The notes under the pieces are model-generated. The model was not told the DNA's origin, searched no databases, and saw only the letters and a list, made by a program, of their open reading frames with translations. Below, piece after piece: positions 17,901 through 27,109 of a DNA stretch of 64,000 bases (position 1 is its first letter; each line of letters begins with the position of its first letter). Source of the DNA: Acidisoma sp. PAMC 29798 (GTDB lineage Bacteria; Pseudomonadota; Alphaproteobacteria; Acetobacterales; Acetobacteraceae); NCBI RefSeq assembly GCF_030252425.1, contig NZ_CP126994.1, positions 558,001 through 622,000 of the forward strand, given 5' to 3'. The translations under genes and the position numbers were made by a program.

Positions 17901-18620
17901 CTAAAGCGGTCGCGGCGCCGCCAAGGAGTCTGCCTGCGGAAAGACCGCCGGATCGGGCGGAGCCAAGGCGACCCAGCCTTGTTCTCGAAAATATATGTGC
18001 AACTGGGCCACCACGAGGGTGCTCAAGCGCTTGTCCTGAGCCGTGAGCGTCACCTGTGAGCCGGCCAGAAGCCCTGCTGCACCGCCCGCCATTCCCAGTA
18101 CCTGCCCCGTTCCAACCGCGCCGAACAGGCCGAGGCCTGGACCCGGCATCCGCCCCGTCGTGCTCCGGCTGTCGAAATGCGCGACCGGCACGGCCATCGG
18201 CCCGCGCAAGTCGATCACTTGCGTGGCGAGACCCAGCTCGACGCGACCCGCACCGAAACCCACCGTCAGTCGCAGCGCCTGGTTGCCTGCCCTGAAGGTC
18301 GTGACCTTGCAGCGGATCAGCAGAGTGCGGGCAGATCCAGCCACCACCAGGGTGTTCGGCGGCAAGGCGATGACCTGGATCTCCGGCTGCCGCAACCCGT
18401 CGATCATCCGGCGCTGCATCTCCGCATCGATCCGCGCCCGATCGGCATGATCCGGATCCTGGGCCAGAGCGGAGTCATCCAGGGCCAGAAGCAGCCGCGT
18501 CGGCGGCAAGGCAGGGGCAGGGGATGCCGTGGAAAGGATCGCCGAACTGGTGGTCCGCGCGCATCCGCCGAGCAGGAGCAGGGCGCCGCACAATCCGATG
18601 GCAGCCAGACGCCCGCTCAC
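17901..18620 (-). CDS. Predicted lipoprotein, DUF4410-like
   Basis: Starting from GTG at 18620 the protein has 239 residues, with a lipoprotein signal peptide ending in the lipobox LLGGC. The mature part includes LTVGFGAGRVELGLATQVIDLRG split over a strand-rich segment typical of DUF4410 proteins, followed by a Gly-rich hydrophobic stretch. The function is unknown. The start codon overlaps the stop of the HepT-like gene (GTGA at 18617-18620), so the two are translationally coupled. A longer open frame upstream is only the shadow of that gene. Confidence 0.68.
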   Translation of the reverse strand: MSGRLAAIGLCGALLLLGGCARTTSSAILSTASPAPALPPTRLLLALDDSALAQDPDHADRARIDAEMQRRMIDGLRQPEIQVIALPPNTLVVAGSARTLLIRCKVTTFRAGNQALRLTVGFGAGRVELGLATQVIDLRGPMAVPVAHFDSRSTTGRMPGPGLGLFGAVGTGQVLGMAGGAAGLLAGSQVTLTAQDKRLSTLVVAQLHIYFREQGWVALAPPDPAVFPQADSLAAPRPL

Positions 18621-18928
18621 AGCGCGGCATCCACGCGCAGGCTGAGTGCCCGGGCCACGCCCCACACCACGTCGCTGTCCAATCGATCCAGGGGCGGACG
18701 CAGTCCGGGCGTCCCCAGGATCGCCAGGGCGGGATAACGCGCCCGGTCTTGCGCCGGCAGGCGATCTGCGATCGCGGCGATGCGCGCCATACACCGCTCG
18801 ACGGCGTCCCGGCGCAGATCGTCCCGGGCGAATTGCGAGCGGGTGAGACCACCGAGATAGGTCTCGATTCGGCCGATGTCGCGGCGGATTCCTGCCCGAA
18901 GCCTTTGGCGCGCACGCTCAGCCGTCAT
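18617..18928 (-). CDS. HepT-like (DUF86) protein with degenerate active-site motif
   Basis: The 103-residue all-helical protein resembles HepT/DUF86: RRDIGRIETYLGG, then DDLRRDAVERCMARI, YPALAILG and VVWGVAR. HepT toxins carry an R-x4-6-H plus Tyr site in the segment after the conserved Ile-Gly. Here that segment reads TPGLRPPLDRLD and has no His or Tyr, so catalysis is unlikely. No MntA-type nucleotidyltransferase antitoxin is adjacent. It shares its transcript with the downstream lipoprotein and is divergent from a TetR regulator. Confidence 0.6.
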   Translation of the reverse strand: MTAERARQRLRAGIRRDIGRIETYLGGLTRSQFARDDLRRDAVERCMARIAAIADRLPAQDRARYPALAILGTPGLRPPLDRLDSDVVWGVARALSLRVDAAL

Positions 18929-18981
18929 GTCAATACCGTCCGAACCATCACAAGGACGCTCCTAAGCCGGCATCTTGATAA

Positions 18982-18997
18982 AGTCAAACGTTTGACT
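18982..18997. promoter_or_regulatory. Perfect 16-bp palindrome, candidate TetR operator
   Basis: AGTCAAACGTTTGACT is an exact inverted repeat in the divergent region between the HepT-like gene and the TetR gene. Each arm provides TTGACT on opposite strands, so the site could overlap the -35 regions of both promoters. TetR-family autoregulation through such a site is common; the specific pairing is inference. Confidence 0.75.
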
Positions 18998-19055
18998 AAT
19001 TTCTGTAAGCCGCTCCTGCTATGGGCCGGTCGCAACCGTCAGGGTAGGAAGCTCC

Positions 19056-19778
19056 ATGCCCAACACCTCCCCCAAGCCGCCCCGCGCCACGCCGCAATCC
19101 CGTGGCGAGGAAGCGCGTCTTCGCATCCTGGAGGCGGCCATCGAGGAATTCGCGGCGCGCGGCTATCGCGGCGCGAGCACCCGGCAACTGGCGGAAAGCG
19201 CCGGGGTCAATCTCGGCGCGCTCACCTACTACTTCGGCGGCAAGCCCAATCTCTACACCGCAGCGCTGGAGCATGTGATCGCGCGTATCGACGATGTGAC
19301 ACGGCCAATGGCAGAGCGAGTTCTGGCCGCACTCGCCGACGACCGGGCCGCGCCGTCACAAGACCTGCGACCCCTGCTTCTGGCCTTCCTGGATCAGTGG
19401 CTGGATATCATGCTCGGGCGCTCGAACCTGCAATGGCGGCCGAGTTGGTCGCTGCTGCTCACGCGCGCCGAGGTCGAGCCGCCGGAAGCCGATCTCTGGC
19501 CCTATCGCACCACGTACGCCCTGGTACTCGACCCTTGCGCGGCCCTTGTCGCCCGCATCATCGCGCGCCCGGAGGTCGATGACGAATGCCGGATCCTGTC
19601 AATTGCGCTGCTGGGACAGGCATCAGCCTTCAAACGACAGCTCGACGGCCAGCTCCGCGCCCTCAATTGGACAGATATCGATGAGGACCGGCGGGATCAG
19701 CTCCGCGCCGTGCTGCACCGGAATGCCATCGCCGCCCTCGACAATGCGACGGGCGTTACTCGGGCAGTTCCGCTATAA
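19056..19778 (+). CDS. TetR/AcrR family regulator, CecR-like
   Basis: The 240-residue protein has an N-terminal TetR helix-turn-helix (residues about 20-65, with GYRGASTRQLAESAGVNLG and YYFGGKPNLY) and a long ligand domain resembling the CecR/DUF1956 group. It probably represses itself and the divergent HepT-like/lipoprotein operon through the palindrome at 18982-18997. Its last 23 bases overlap the 3' end of the convergent RidA gene. Confidence 0.9.
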   Translation: MPNTSPKPPRATPQSRGEEARLRILEAAIEEFAARGYRGASTRQLAESAGVNLGALTYYFGGKPNLYTAALEHVIARIDDVTRPMAERVLAALADDRAAPSQDLRPLLLAFLDQWLDIMLGRSNLQWRPSWSLLLTRAEVEPPEADLWPYRTTYALVLDPCAALVARIIARPEVDDECRILSIALLGQASAFKRQLDGQLRALNWTDIDEDRRDQLRAVLHRNAIAALDNATGVTRAVPL

Positions 19779-20166
19779 TGTCGATTTCCACCACCCATTC
19801 CGGCCGGGCGAGGGCCACAATCACCAGCCCTGTGAAGACCGGAAACACGCCCTTCAGCCAACGGCCGACCACCCGATACACCGTCTCCCGGTAGCGGATG
19901 TCGGTGAGGTACACCGTGACCTTGCAGATATGCTCGAGCTCGGCGCCACATTCGCTCAGAAGAAGGGCGATGTTCTGCATCACCTTCTCGGCCTGGCCGG
20001 CGGGATCGCCCACGGCCACATTTTCCCGCGTGTCGAGATCCTGCGGCACCTGCCCGCGCACATAGATCGTGCGTCCCGCAACGACAGCCTGGCACAAGTC
20101 GTTGTCGAGGTTCTGCTCGGGATAGGTGTCGCGCGTATTGAAAGGGCGAATGCGGCGGTGGATCAA
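19756..20166 (-). CDS. RidA family protein (YjgF/YER057c/UK114)
   Basis: From TTG 20166 this gives 136 residues with RidA features: AVVAGRTIYVRGQVPQD, a central ICKVTVYLTDIRYRETVYR and a final AELPE. RidA proteins hydrolyse reactive enamines/imines; the catalytic Arg of the family is usually in the last third (here around ALARPEWVVEID). TTG follows the stop of the HpaB remnant by five bases, which points to an operon of RidA and a flavin hydroxylase. The open frame extends upstream only as a shadow. Confidence 0.8.
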   Translation of the reverse strand: MIHRRIRPFNTRDTYPEQNLDNDLCQAVVAGRTIYVRGQVPQDLDTRENVAVGDPAGQAEKVMQNIALLLSECGAELEHICKVTVYLTDIRYRETVYRVVGRWLKGVFPVFTGLVIVALARPEWVVEIDIIAELPE

Positions 20167-20171
20167 TCGGT

Positions 20172-20675
20172 CTACTCCGCTGCCGCTTTGGACGGCGCTT
20201 CGCCGCCCGCGACGCGATCCGACAGGCCGGCCGCGCGATGCACGAAGCGCAAGGGCTCGTCCCAATCGAAATTGCGATAGACGGCGGCGAGATGCGCGAA
20301 GGGTGGCGCCTGGGCAAAAAGCTGGAAGGTCAGCCGGTGGCCTGCATAGTCTGAATTGAGCAAGTCGCGGGCCAAAGCCAGCAGCTTGCGGCGGTCATCG
20401 GCCTGCCATTCGTCGTTGACCGAATAGTATTTCTCCAGCCACGGCCCGGTTTCGGGATCGCGGAAGGACGCGACATCCGGCGTCACGCAAATCTGCCCGC
20501 CGCAAAGTTCGCGGGCGAGGTGCATCATTTCATGAAGCTGGGAGCAGGCGAAAACCCGGCCGGTCATCAGCAGGGATTGGTTGGGCATCAGCAAGCCGCC
20601 GGGGCTGCGCTCGGCGGTGGCGATCGCCGCCGTCAGATGACATCCCCTGCGTCTTGCTCGGCTAAGGCCGAGCAT
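20172..20675 (-). pseudogene. HpaB-type flavin monooxygenase, C-terminal remnant
   Basis: About 140 residues match the C-terminus of 4-hydroxyphenylacetate 3-monooxygenase (HpaB/PvcC family): LLMPNQSLLMTGRVFACSQ, MMHLARELCGGQ, LNSDYAGHRLTFQLFAQ and YRNFDWDEPLRFV. Family members have about 480-520 residues. Here homology begins near 20630 and everything before it, including the FAD-binding core, is missing. The sequence just upstream contains a palindromic repeat (20655-20674) and then the MFS gene, so a deletion probably removed the 5' part. The remaining frame has no internal stop. Confidence 0.8.
20655..20674. repeat. Palindromic repeat, family 2, at the HpaB break point
   Basis: TGCTCGGC and GCCGAGCA form a perfect 8-bp stem around TAAG, flanked by GTC/GAC. 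It is related to the copies at 39637-39730. It sits between the MFS gene stop and the surviving HpaB sequence, where it may also end transcripts. Confidence 0.6.
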
Positions 20676-20687
20676 GACGTGCCCTCT

Positions 20688-22085
20688 TTAAGTGCCGATG
20701 TGGCGCAGCGGCTTGCCGGCCATCAGGTTCGCCTCGATCCCTTCTAGGGTGATGCCCTTCGTCTCCGGCACGAAGAAGAAGGTGAAGAGGATGAAGACGA
20801 CGTTCAGCGCGGCATAGATGCCGAAGGTGGGGCCATTGCCCAAGCCGTTCAGCATCGACAGGAAGGTGATGCCCACGATGAAGTTCGCCACCCAGTTGGT
20901 GAAGGTGGAGGCGGCGATGCCGAAGTCCCGGCCCTTGGTGGGCTGAACCTCCGAGCACAGGACCCAGATCAAGGGGCCGGCGGACATCGCGAAGCCGGTG
21001 ATGAAGATCAGCAACATGGCGACCGCAAACAGCCGCATGGCGAGGTCATGGGTGCCGATATGAAGCAGAAAGCCGAGCACGCCCATGCCGATGGCCATGA
21101 CGGTGAAGCCGGTCAGCAGAACCGGCCGGCGGCCGAGACGATCGACCAGGCCGATGGCGATGAAGGTGGCCAGCACATTCACGAGGCCGACGATCGCCGT
21201 GCCCCACAGCTGGGCGTGGCCCTGGAAGCCGGCGACTTCGAAGATGCGCGGTGCGTAATACATCACCACGTTCATGCCGGTGAATTGCTGCACGACCTGA
21301 AGAATGATGCCGAGAAAGACCGAGCGCCGAAAATTGGAGTTCTGCCGGAACAGCGACCAGCCGATCTGCGGCCGGCGCAACTGCTCTTCGATCTCGCCCA
21401 CTTCCTTATCGACGGCGGCCTTATTGGCGCGCAGGGCGGTTAAAACCTCGCGCGCCTCGCGCTTCTGGCCGCGCATCATCAGCCAGCGCGGGCTGTTGGG
21501 CAGGCGGGTCACGCCGATCAGGAACAGGATGCCCGGAACGGCGACGATGCCGAGCATCCAGCGCCAGGCGCCAGAATAGGAGAAGAGCGTGTCGGACACG
21601 AAGGCCGCGAGGATGCCGATGGTGATCATGAGCTGATAGGTCGAAATCATCGACCCTCGTTTCTCGGGCGGCGCGATTTCGGAAATATACAGCGGCGCCG
21701 TGAAGGTCGCGATGCCGATCGCCACGCCCAGCACAACGCGCGCCACGATCAGCGACTGGATGTCCCAGGAGAAGGCGCAGAACAACGATCCGACCACGAA
21801 GAGGATGGCGCCGAGAATGAGGGACAGTTTGCGGCCGAGCCGGAAGGACAGCATGCCGGCGGCCAACGCGCCGACCGCCGCGCCGAACATCATGCTGCTG
21901 ACGATCCATTCTTTGGCCTGGTCGGAGGCGTGGAAGGCCTTCCCGATGAGGTCGAGCGCGCCCGAGATCACCCCGATGTCGAGACCGAACATGAGGCCGG
22001 CCAGCGCCGCCATCCCGCCCGTGAAAAAGGTATATTGCTCGCGACCATGAATGGCGGCGGAGCTGTCCTGGACAATGGCACTCAT
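20688..22085 (-). CDS. MFS sugar:proton symporter (GalP/XylE-like)
   Basis: The 465-residue protein has 12 predicted transmembrane segments. Sugar porter marks are GLDIGVISGAL in helix 1, the loop FRLGRK, PLYISEIAPPEKRG, LPNSPRWLM before the central loop, QQFTGMNVVMYY in helix 7 and PETKGITLEGIE at the end. The QQ and PESPR/PETKG-type motifs place it with hexose/pentose proton symporters. The start is ATG at 22085, with GAGGGA upstream. The substrate could be galactose, glucose, xylose or arabinose; the pentose island 6 kb away favours a pentose, but this is a guess. Confidence 0.9.
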   Translation of the reverse strand: MSAIVQDSSAAIHGREQYTFFTGGMAALAGLMFGLDIGVISGALDLIGKAFHASDQAKEWIVSSMMFGAAVGALAAGMLSFRLGRKLSLILGAILFVVGSLFCAFSWDIQSLIVARVVLGVAIGIATFTAPLYISEIAPPEKRGSMISTYQLMITIGILAAFVSDTLFSYSGAWRWMLGIVAVPGILFLIGVTRLPNSPRWLMMRGQKREAREVLTALRANKAAVDKEVGEIEEQLRRPQIGWSLFRQNSNFRRSVFLGIILQVVQQFTGMNVVMYYAPRIFEVAGFQGHAQLWGTAIVGLVNVLATFIAIGLVDRLGRRPVLLTGFTVMAIGMGVLGFLLHIGTHDLAMRLFAVAMLLIFITGFAMSAGPLIWVLCSEVQPTKGRDFGIAASTFTNWVANFIVGITFLSMLNGLGNGPTFGIYAALNVVFILFTFFFVPETKGITLEGIEANLMAGKPLRHIGT

Positions 22086-22182
22086 GGCGGGATCCCTCAC
22101 GCGCTGTTGCAGCCGCAATAAGCGCTCTGCACTATTCGTCCAGCAGCATCCCGCACACAGGACCCATGCCGCCGGGGCATCG

Positions 22183-23310
22183 TCACACCGGTCTGGCGCC
22201 TGGGGATGACGATGGTGTTGCGGTCTTGCCGAAGTCGACCCGCAGATGTGGCAGCGCATGCGGATAGTCGGCCTGCACGAAAGCGATCAGTTTTTCCCGC
22301 ACCTCGCAGCGCAGATCCCAACACTGCGGCGCCGTTCGTGCGCTGACCAAGGCCCGTAACTCGATGACCGAATCGCGCGCGTCGCTGACCTGGAGGTTGA
22401 TGACCTTGCCGTCGCAGAGCGGGCTTTGGGCGGCGATTTCGTTCAGTTTGTCGCGCACCGCCTGCACCGGCACGCTGTAATCAAGATAGAGATACACCGA
22501 GCCGATCAGGGCTCCGGATTCTCGCGTCCAGTTCTGGAAAGGTTTTTCCAGAAAATAGGCGATCGGCAGCACCATCCGCCGCCAATCCCACAGCCGGACC
22601 ACGACATAGGTGCTGGTGATTTCCTCGATCCAGCCCCATTCGCCCTCCACGATCACCGCATCTTCCAGGCGAATGGGCTGGGTGATGGCGATCTGTACGC
22701 CGGCGATGAGGTTGGTCAGCAGCGGTCGCGCCGCGAGACCCACGACCAAGCTGGCGGCGCCGGCCGAAGCGAAGAGGCTCAACCCGTATTGGCGCACGTC
22801 ATCGAAGGTCATCAGAGCGACGCCGATCGTGACCAAGCCGATCAGGATATCGGCGGCGCGCTTCAGGATGCGAACCTGCGTCAGGTGCTTGCGGGCGAGC
22901 AGATTGTCATCGACGTCGGTGCGGAAGCGATGCAGGTAGAGCGTCGCGCCGATTTCGGACGCGCGGATCGATGTCCAGCCGACCAGCAGGACAAAGCCCA
23001 CCAACAGCATATGGGCGATCACGATCGTCGTGCTGGCCGAGAAACTGACCGAGGGCAGCGCCGCGCCGACCAGGAAGACGACATAGGCGAGGCGGCTGGG
23101 GCCGCGTGTGTTTTCGACGAACAGCTCGAAAAAGGTGCGGACCTTGCGCGGCGGCTGCAGCCGCTTGAACAGGACCAGGCTCAGCCGGTGCAGAACGAGG
23201 CCGACGGCACCGGCAGCGATGAGGATCAGCGTGCTCCAGACCGGCGCGGACACCCAGGCGGGCGCTAAGGCGAGGTGGTCGAAGGCATCGCGCAAGGTCT
23301 CGTGCGTCAC
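22183..23310 (-). CDS. MscS-type mechanosensitive channel
   Basis: The 375-residue protein has four or five N-terminal hydrophobic segments. The MscS core follows: a Gly/Ala-rich pore helix (ASAGAASLVVGLAARPLLTN), then a beta domain (PIRLEDAVIVEGEWGWIEEI) and a C-terminal alpha/beta domain. It releases solutes under osmotic downshock from the inner membrane. The start is GTG at 23310, overlapping the PlsC stop (GTGA). Confidence 0.9.
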   Translation of the reverse strand: MTHETLRDAFDHLALAPAWVSAPVWSTLILIAAGAVGLVLHRLSLVLFKRLQPPRKVRTFFELFVENTRGPSRLAYVVFLVGAALPSVSFSASTTIVIAHMLLVGFVLLVGWTSIRASEIGATLYLHRFRTDVDDNLLARKHLTQVRILKRAADILIGLVTIGVALMTFDDVRQYGLSLFASAGAASLVVGLAARPLLTNLIAGVQIAITQPIRLEDAVIVEGEWGWIEEITSTYVVVRLWDWRRMVLPIAYFLEKPFQNWTRESGALIGSVYLYLDYSVPVQAVRDKLNEIAAQSPLCDGKVINLQVSDARDSVIELRALVSARTAPQCWDLRCEVREKLIAFVQADYPHALPHLRVDFGKTATPSSSPGARPV

Positions 23311-24158
23311 GGCCTGCGGTTTCGCCGCAACTCGGCGGCACTGTCCGCGACCTGTGCCCAGGCCGACCGCGCCAAGTGTTTGCGGCTCATGCCTGGCGCT
23401 TGCTCGATCGGCGGATGCAGCATGATCGTCACCCGCAGGCCCCGGTGGCGCGCGATACGGTTGAAGTGGCTGGCGAGGTCCATGTCCCCGAACCAGGCAA
23501 ACAGCGCCCGATCGGCGCGGCGGGCGGGCAGCCAGTCGATCTCGTCATAGACGATCGACACGGGCTGCAGGATATGGGGCAGCCCGGTCTCGGCGATGGC
23601 CAGGAAGGCCGAGCGGAAGGGCATGACGCGCGCGCCATCCGACGTCGTGCCTTCGGGGAACAGGATCAGGCTGTCGCCGGCCGCCAGCCGCGCGCGGATA
23701 TCGGTATTCTCCCGCGCAGCCCCGGCAGCCTTCCGACTGACGAAGACCGTGCGGCCGAGCCGGGCGACGATGGAGATGACGGGCCATCGGCTGACCTCAC
23801 CCTTGGCGATGAAGCAGGCCTTCAAGCAGGAGCCGAGGGCTGGAATGTCCAGCCAGGAGGAATGGTTGGAAATGAAGACGACGGGCAGGCCGCGCGCCAA
23901 GGGGGCGCCGATGATCCGCACGCGCAGGCCGAGCACGCGGCAGATGCCGGCCCAGTAGACGGCGGCGAACCACGCCTTCCCCCGCCCGGGCAGGACCAGA
24001 AAAACCGCCTGGACAGGCGCGCAGGCCAGGGTCCACAGCCCGGCAGCCAAGGCCCTTAGGGTAACGAGCACACCGTCATTGACGCGAGGCACCCAGGGCC
24101 AGGACCCGTCCGAAGAGAGCAGGCGCGCGCTGCGCTCTGACGGTTCGGGCGCGGCCAC
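23307..24158 (-). CDS. 1-acyl-sn-glycerol-3-phosphate acyltransferase-like (PlsC family)
   Basis: The 283-residue protein has the acyltransferase motifs NHSSWLD (HX4D) and FPEGTTSDG and an N-terminal membrane segment. It transfers an acyl chain to lysophosphatidate or another lysolipid (an OlsA-like ornithine-lipid role is possible). The start is GTG at 24158, four bases after the gshB stop. It is probably in an operon gshB-plsC-mscS. Confidence 0.88.
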   Translation of the reverse strand: MAAPEPSERSARLLSSDGSWPWVPRVNDGVLVTLRALAAGLWTLACAPVQAVFLVLPGRGKAWFAAVYWAGICRVLGLRVRIIGAPLARGLPVVFISNHSSWLDIPALGSCLKACFIAKGEVSRWPVISIVARLGRTVFVSRKAAGAARENTDIRARLAAGDSLILFPEGTTSDGARVMPFRSAFLAIAETGLPHILQPVSIVYDEIDWLPARRADRALFAWFGDMDLASHFNRIARHRGLRVTIMLHPPIEQAPGMSRKHLARSAWAQVADSAAELRRNRRP

Positions 24159-24162
24159 GATC

Positions 24163-25122
24163 TTAACGGCGAAAGACCTTCGCCTCGATTCGGTCCCAGA
24201 TCGTCTCTTCGATCTTGATGCCGTCGAAGCGCGTGATTTCCTGCAATCCGGTTGGTGAGGTCACGTTGATCTCGGTCAGATAGTCGCCGATGACGTCGAT
24301 GCCGACGAACAGCAGCCCATGGTCGCGCAGATAGGGGCCGATGCGGGCGCAGATCTCATGCTCGCGCGCCGTGATGGTGCTCTTTTCCGCCCGACCGCCG
24401 ACATGCATGTTGGAGCGTGCATCGCCCGAGGCCGGCACGCGATTGACCGCGCCCATCGGCTCACCATCGACGAGGATGATGCGCTTGTCGCCGGCGCGCA
24501 CGGCCGGCTCATAGCGCTGGATCATCAGCGGCTCGGTCGAGCGCGAAAAATGACTGTCGAGGAGGGAGCCGAAATTCTCGTCATCCTCCTTCAGGCGGAA
24601 AACGCCCACGCCGCCATTGCCGAAGAGCGGCTTGATGATGATGTCGTGGAACTCGGCGCGGAAGGTGCGGATGGCCTCGCGGTCCCAGGTGATCAGCGTC
24701 GGCGGCATCAGGTCGGGAAAATGGGCCACGAGCAGCTTCTCGGGCGCGTTGCGCACCTCGGCCGGGTCGTTCACCACCAGTGTCTTGGGGTGGATATGCT
24801 CCAGCATATGGGTGGCGCTGATATAGGCCATGTCGAAGGGCGGATCCTGGCGCATCAGGATCACGTCCATATCGCCGAGGTTGATCTCCGCCATCTCGCC
24901 GAAGGTGAAGTGGCGGCCAATCTCCCGCCGGACTTCTACCGCATGAGCCCTGGCCGTGAGCGTCTGGCCGCGCAGTGCCATGTGGCGGACTTCGTAATGC
25001 CACAGGCGATGGCCGCGCGCCTGCGCTTCCAACATCAGCGCGAAGGTCGAATCCGCATTGATGTTGACGGGTTCCATCGGGTCCATCTGGACGCCGACCT
25101 TCAAGGATCCAGACATAGGCAT
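24163..25122 (-). CDS. gshB: Glutathione synthetase
   Basis: The ATP-grasp enzyme joins gamma-glutamylcysteine and glycine. Its 319 residues include [20 protein letters not shown] at the start, [14 protein letters not shown], the glycine loop [12 protein letters not shown] and the C-terminal [19 protein letters not shown] with Mg-binding Glu/Asn. This is the normal length for proteobacterial GshB. Starts at ATG 25122 (MPMSGSLK) or four codons later are both possible. Confidence 0.95.
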   Translation of the reverse strand: MPMSGSLKVGVQMDPMEPVNINADSTFALMLEAQARGHRLWHYEVRHMALRGQTLTARAHAVEVRREIGRHFTFGEMAEINLGDMDVILMRQDPPFDMAYISATHMLEHIHPKTLVVNDPAEVRNAPEKLLVAHFPDLMPPTLITWDREAIRTFRAEFHDIIIKPLFGNGGVGVFRLKEDDENFGSLLDSHFSRSTEPLMIQRYEPAVRAGDKRIILVDGEPMGAVNRVPASGDARSNMHVGGRAEKSTITAREHEICARIGPYLRDHGLLFVGIDVIGDYLTEINVTSPTGLQEITRFDGIKIEETIWDRIEAKVFRR

Positions 25123-25197
25123 CGCCCTCAGCTAAGAGGGCGTACCATAGAAGGCGGCCCCGGGTCCGCCTAGTGGACCGGATTTAAAGCGGGCTGC

Positions 25198-27000
25198 TTA
25201 AACCGACCGCTTGCGGTAGCTGCGCGGCGCGCTGTCCGGCTTGAAGCGCGGCTTGGCGCGCGCATAGTCCGGCCGGTCCCCGCCTTCGGGCCGGGCCGAG
25301 CGGGCGCGGCTGAATTCGCGGGGCTTATGCGCCTCGGTCGGCGGGCCGTCTGCCTGCTCGATGCGGATCTCGTTCTCGCCGGCATCGCGGATGGCGGTCA
25401 TGAAGGCCTCGGAAGCGGCTTCCGTGATTTGGAACCGCGTCTCGTTATCCGTGATGCGGATGGCGCCCACTTCGCGCTTGGTGACCGAGCCGAGGCGGCA
25501 GATCAGCGGCAGCAGCCACTTCGGGTCGGCCTTGTTCTTGCGGCCGACGCTGGTCTTGTACCAGACCATCGGCACGCCCTCGGCCTCATAGAAAGCCGGG
25601 CGCGGTTCGTTGCTGCGCTCGGGGCGGCCGGCGGAGTAATCGCGGGGGCCGCGATCGGGCGCCGGGGTGAAGGTCGATGCGGGCTCGTTGCCCGAGCGTG
25701 CGCCCAGGATTTCGACCGGGGCGGGCAGGGCCGTGCGGCGGAGGCGAACATAGGCCGCCGCCATCGCCTCTGCGCCATAACGCTCGGCGAGCTGATAGGC
25801 GAGAGCGCCATCCTCATCGGAGGGCGGAATGACGATGAAGGGGTCGTCCAGCATCCGGGCGCGGTCCTGGGCGCGGATATCGTCGGCCGAGGGCGCCGTG
25901 CTCCAGGTCGCGGTGATGCCGGCCGAAGACAGCAACTGCTCGGCCCGGCGGCGGCGCGTATGCGGCACCATCAACACGCAGATACCCTTGCGGCCCGCGC
26001 GACCGGTGCGGCCGGAGCGATGCAGCAGGGTTTCCTTGTTGGTCGGCAGATCGGCATGGATGACGAGGCCGAGTTCCGGCAGATCGAGGCCGCGTGCCGC
26101 GACATCGGTCGCGACGCAGACCCGTGCCCGACCGTCCCGCACCGCCTGCAGGGCGTTGTTACGCTCCTGCTGGGACAATTCGCCGGACAGGGCGACTGCG
26201 GTGAAGCCACGCCCGATCAGGGCGTCGGCCATGGCGCGCACGCCGTCACGCCGGCCGCAGAAGATGATGGCGGGGGAATCGATCAGCCGCAGCGTATTGA
26301 CCGTCGCGGCCTCGACCTGATTGGGGTCGATCTTCATGCCGCGATATTCGATGTCCTGATGCGGCGCATTGCGATCGACGGTGTCGATGCGCAGCGCGTT
26401 CTTCTGGAAGCGCCGGGCGAGCATGGCGATGTCGCGCGGGATGGTGGCCGAGAACAGCATGGTCCGCCGCTCTTCCGGCGCCTGGCCGAGGATGAACTCA
26501 AGCTCCTCGCGGAAGCCGAGGTCGAGCATTTCGTCGGCCTCATCCAGCACCAGGACCCGCAGGGCCGAGGGGTCGAGCTGGCGGCGCTCCAGATGGTCCT
26601 TCAAGCGGCCGGGGGTGCCGACCACGATATGGGCGCCGCGCGACAGGGCGCGGGCTTCGCTGCGAGCGTCCATGCCACCGACGCACACGACGACGCGCCC
26701 ACCGGCGGCGGCATAGAGCCAGGTCAGTTCGGTATGAACCTGCTGGGCCAGTTCGCGCGTGGGGGCAATGATCAGCGCCAGCGGCGGGCCTGCCTGGGGC
26801 AGGCGCTCGGCACCGGCGAACAAGGTATCGGCGAAAGCGAGGCCGTAGCCCACGGTCTTGCCGGAGCCGGTTTGGGCGGACACCAGGAGATCCCGGCCTG
26901 CCTCGGCCTGAAGGATTTCAGCTTGAACGGCGGTGGGTTCCGCATAGCCACGCTCGTCGAGAGCGCGCGTCAAAGCGGGGTTCAGGGTCGGGAAGGGCAT
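25198..27000 (-). CDS. DEAD-box RNA helicase with DbpA-type RNA-binding domain
   Basis: The 600-residue protein has Q motif, SAQTGSGKT, PTRELAQQ, VLVLDEADEML, FSATIPR and HRSGRTGRAGRKG in order. A DbpA-like C-terminal RNA-binding domain (about residues 480-550, VGRKNKADPKWLLPLICR) and an Arg-rich tail follow. The arrangement resembles DeaD/CsdA helicases, with a role in ribosome assembly or cold adaptation. It is convergent to nothing nearby and stands alone. Confidence 0.93.
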   Translation of the reverse strand: MPFPTLNPALTRALDERGYAEPTAVQAEILQAEAGRDLLVSAQTGSGKTVGYGLAFADTLFAGAERLPQAGPPLALIIAPTRELAQQVHTELTWLYAAAGGRVVVCVGGMDARSEARALSRGAHIVVGTPGRLKDHLERRQLDPSALRVLVLDEADEMLDLGFREELEFILGQAPEERRTMLFSATIPRDIAMLARRFQKNALRIDTVDRNAPHQDIEYRGMKIDPNQVEAATVNTLRLIDSPAIIFCGRRDGVRAMADALIGRGFTAVALSGELSQQERNNALQAVRDGRARVCVATDVAARGLDLPELGLVIHADLPTNKETLLHRSGRTGRAGRKGICVLMVPHTRRRRAEQLLSSAGITATWSTAPSADDIRAQDRARMLDDPFIVIPPSDEDGALAYQLAERYGAEAMAAAYVRLRRTALPAPVEILGARSGNEPASTFTPAPDRGPRDYSAGRPERSNEPRPAFYEAEGVPMVWYKTSVGRKNKADPKWLLPLICRLGSVTKREVGAIRITDNETRFQITEAASEAFMTAIRDAGENEIRIEQADGPPTEAHKPREFSRARSARPEGGDRPDYARAKPRFKPDSAPRSYRKRSV

Positions 27001-27109
27001 AAGAAGCAGGAATCCAGCCGGATGTGAGCGGGTCCCTTACTCTATTAACTGTCGGTTTCGGTAGGAAAAGCGTGACAGGGGAGGCCTGCACGCGGCACAG
27101 CGGCCTTGC

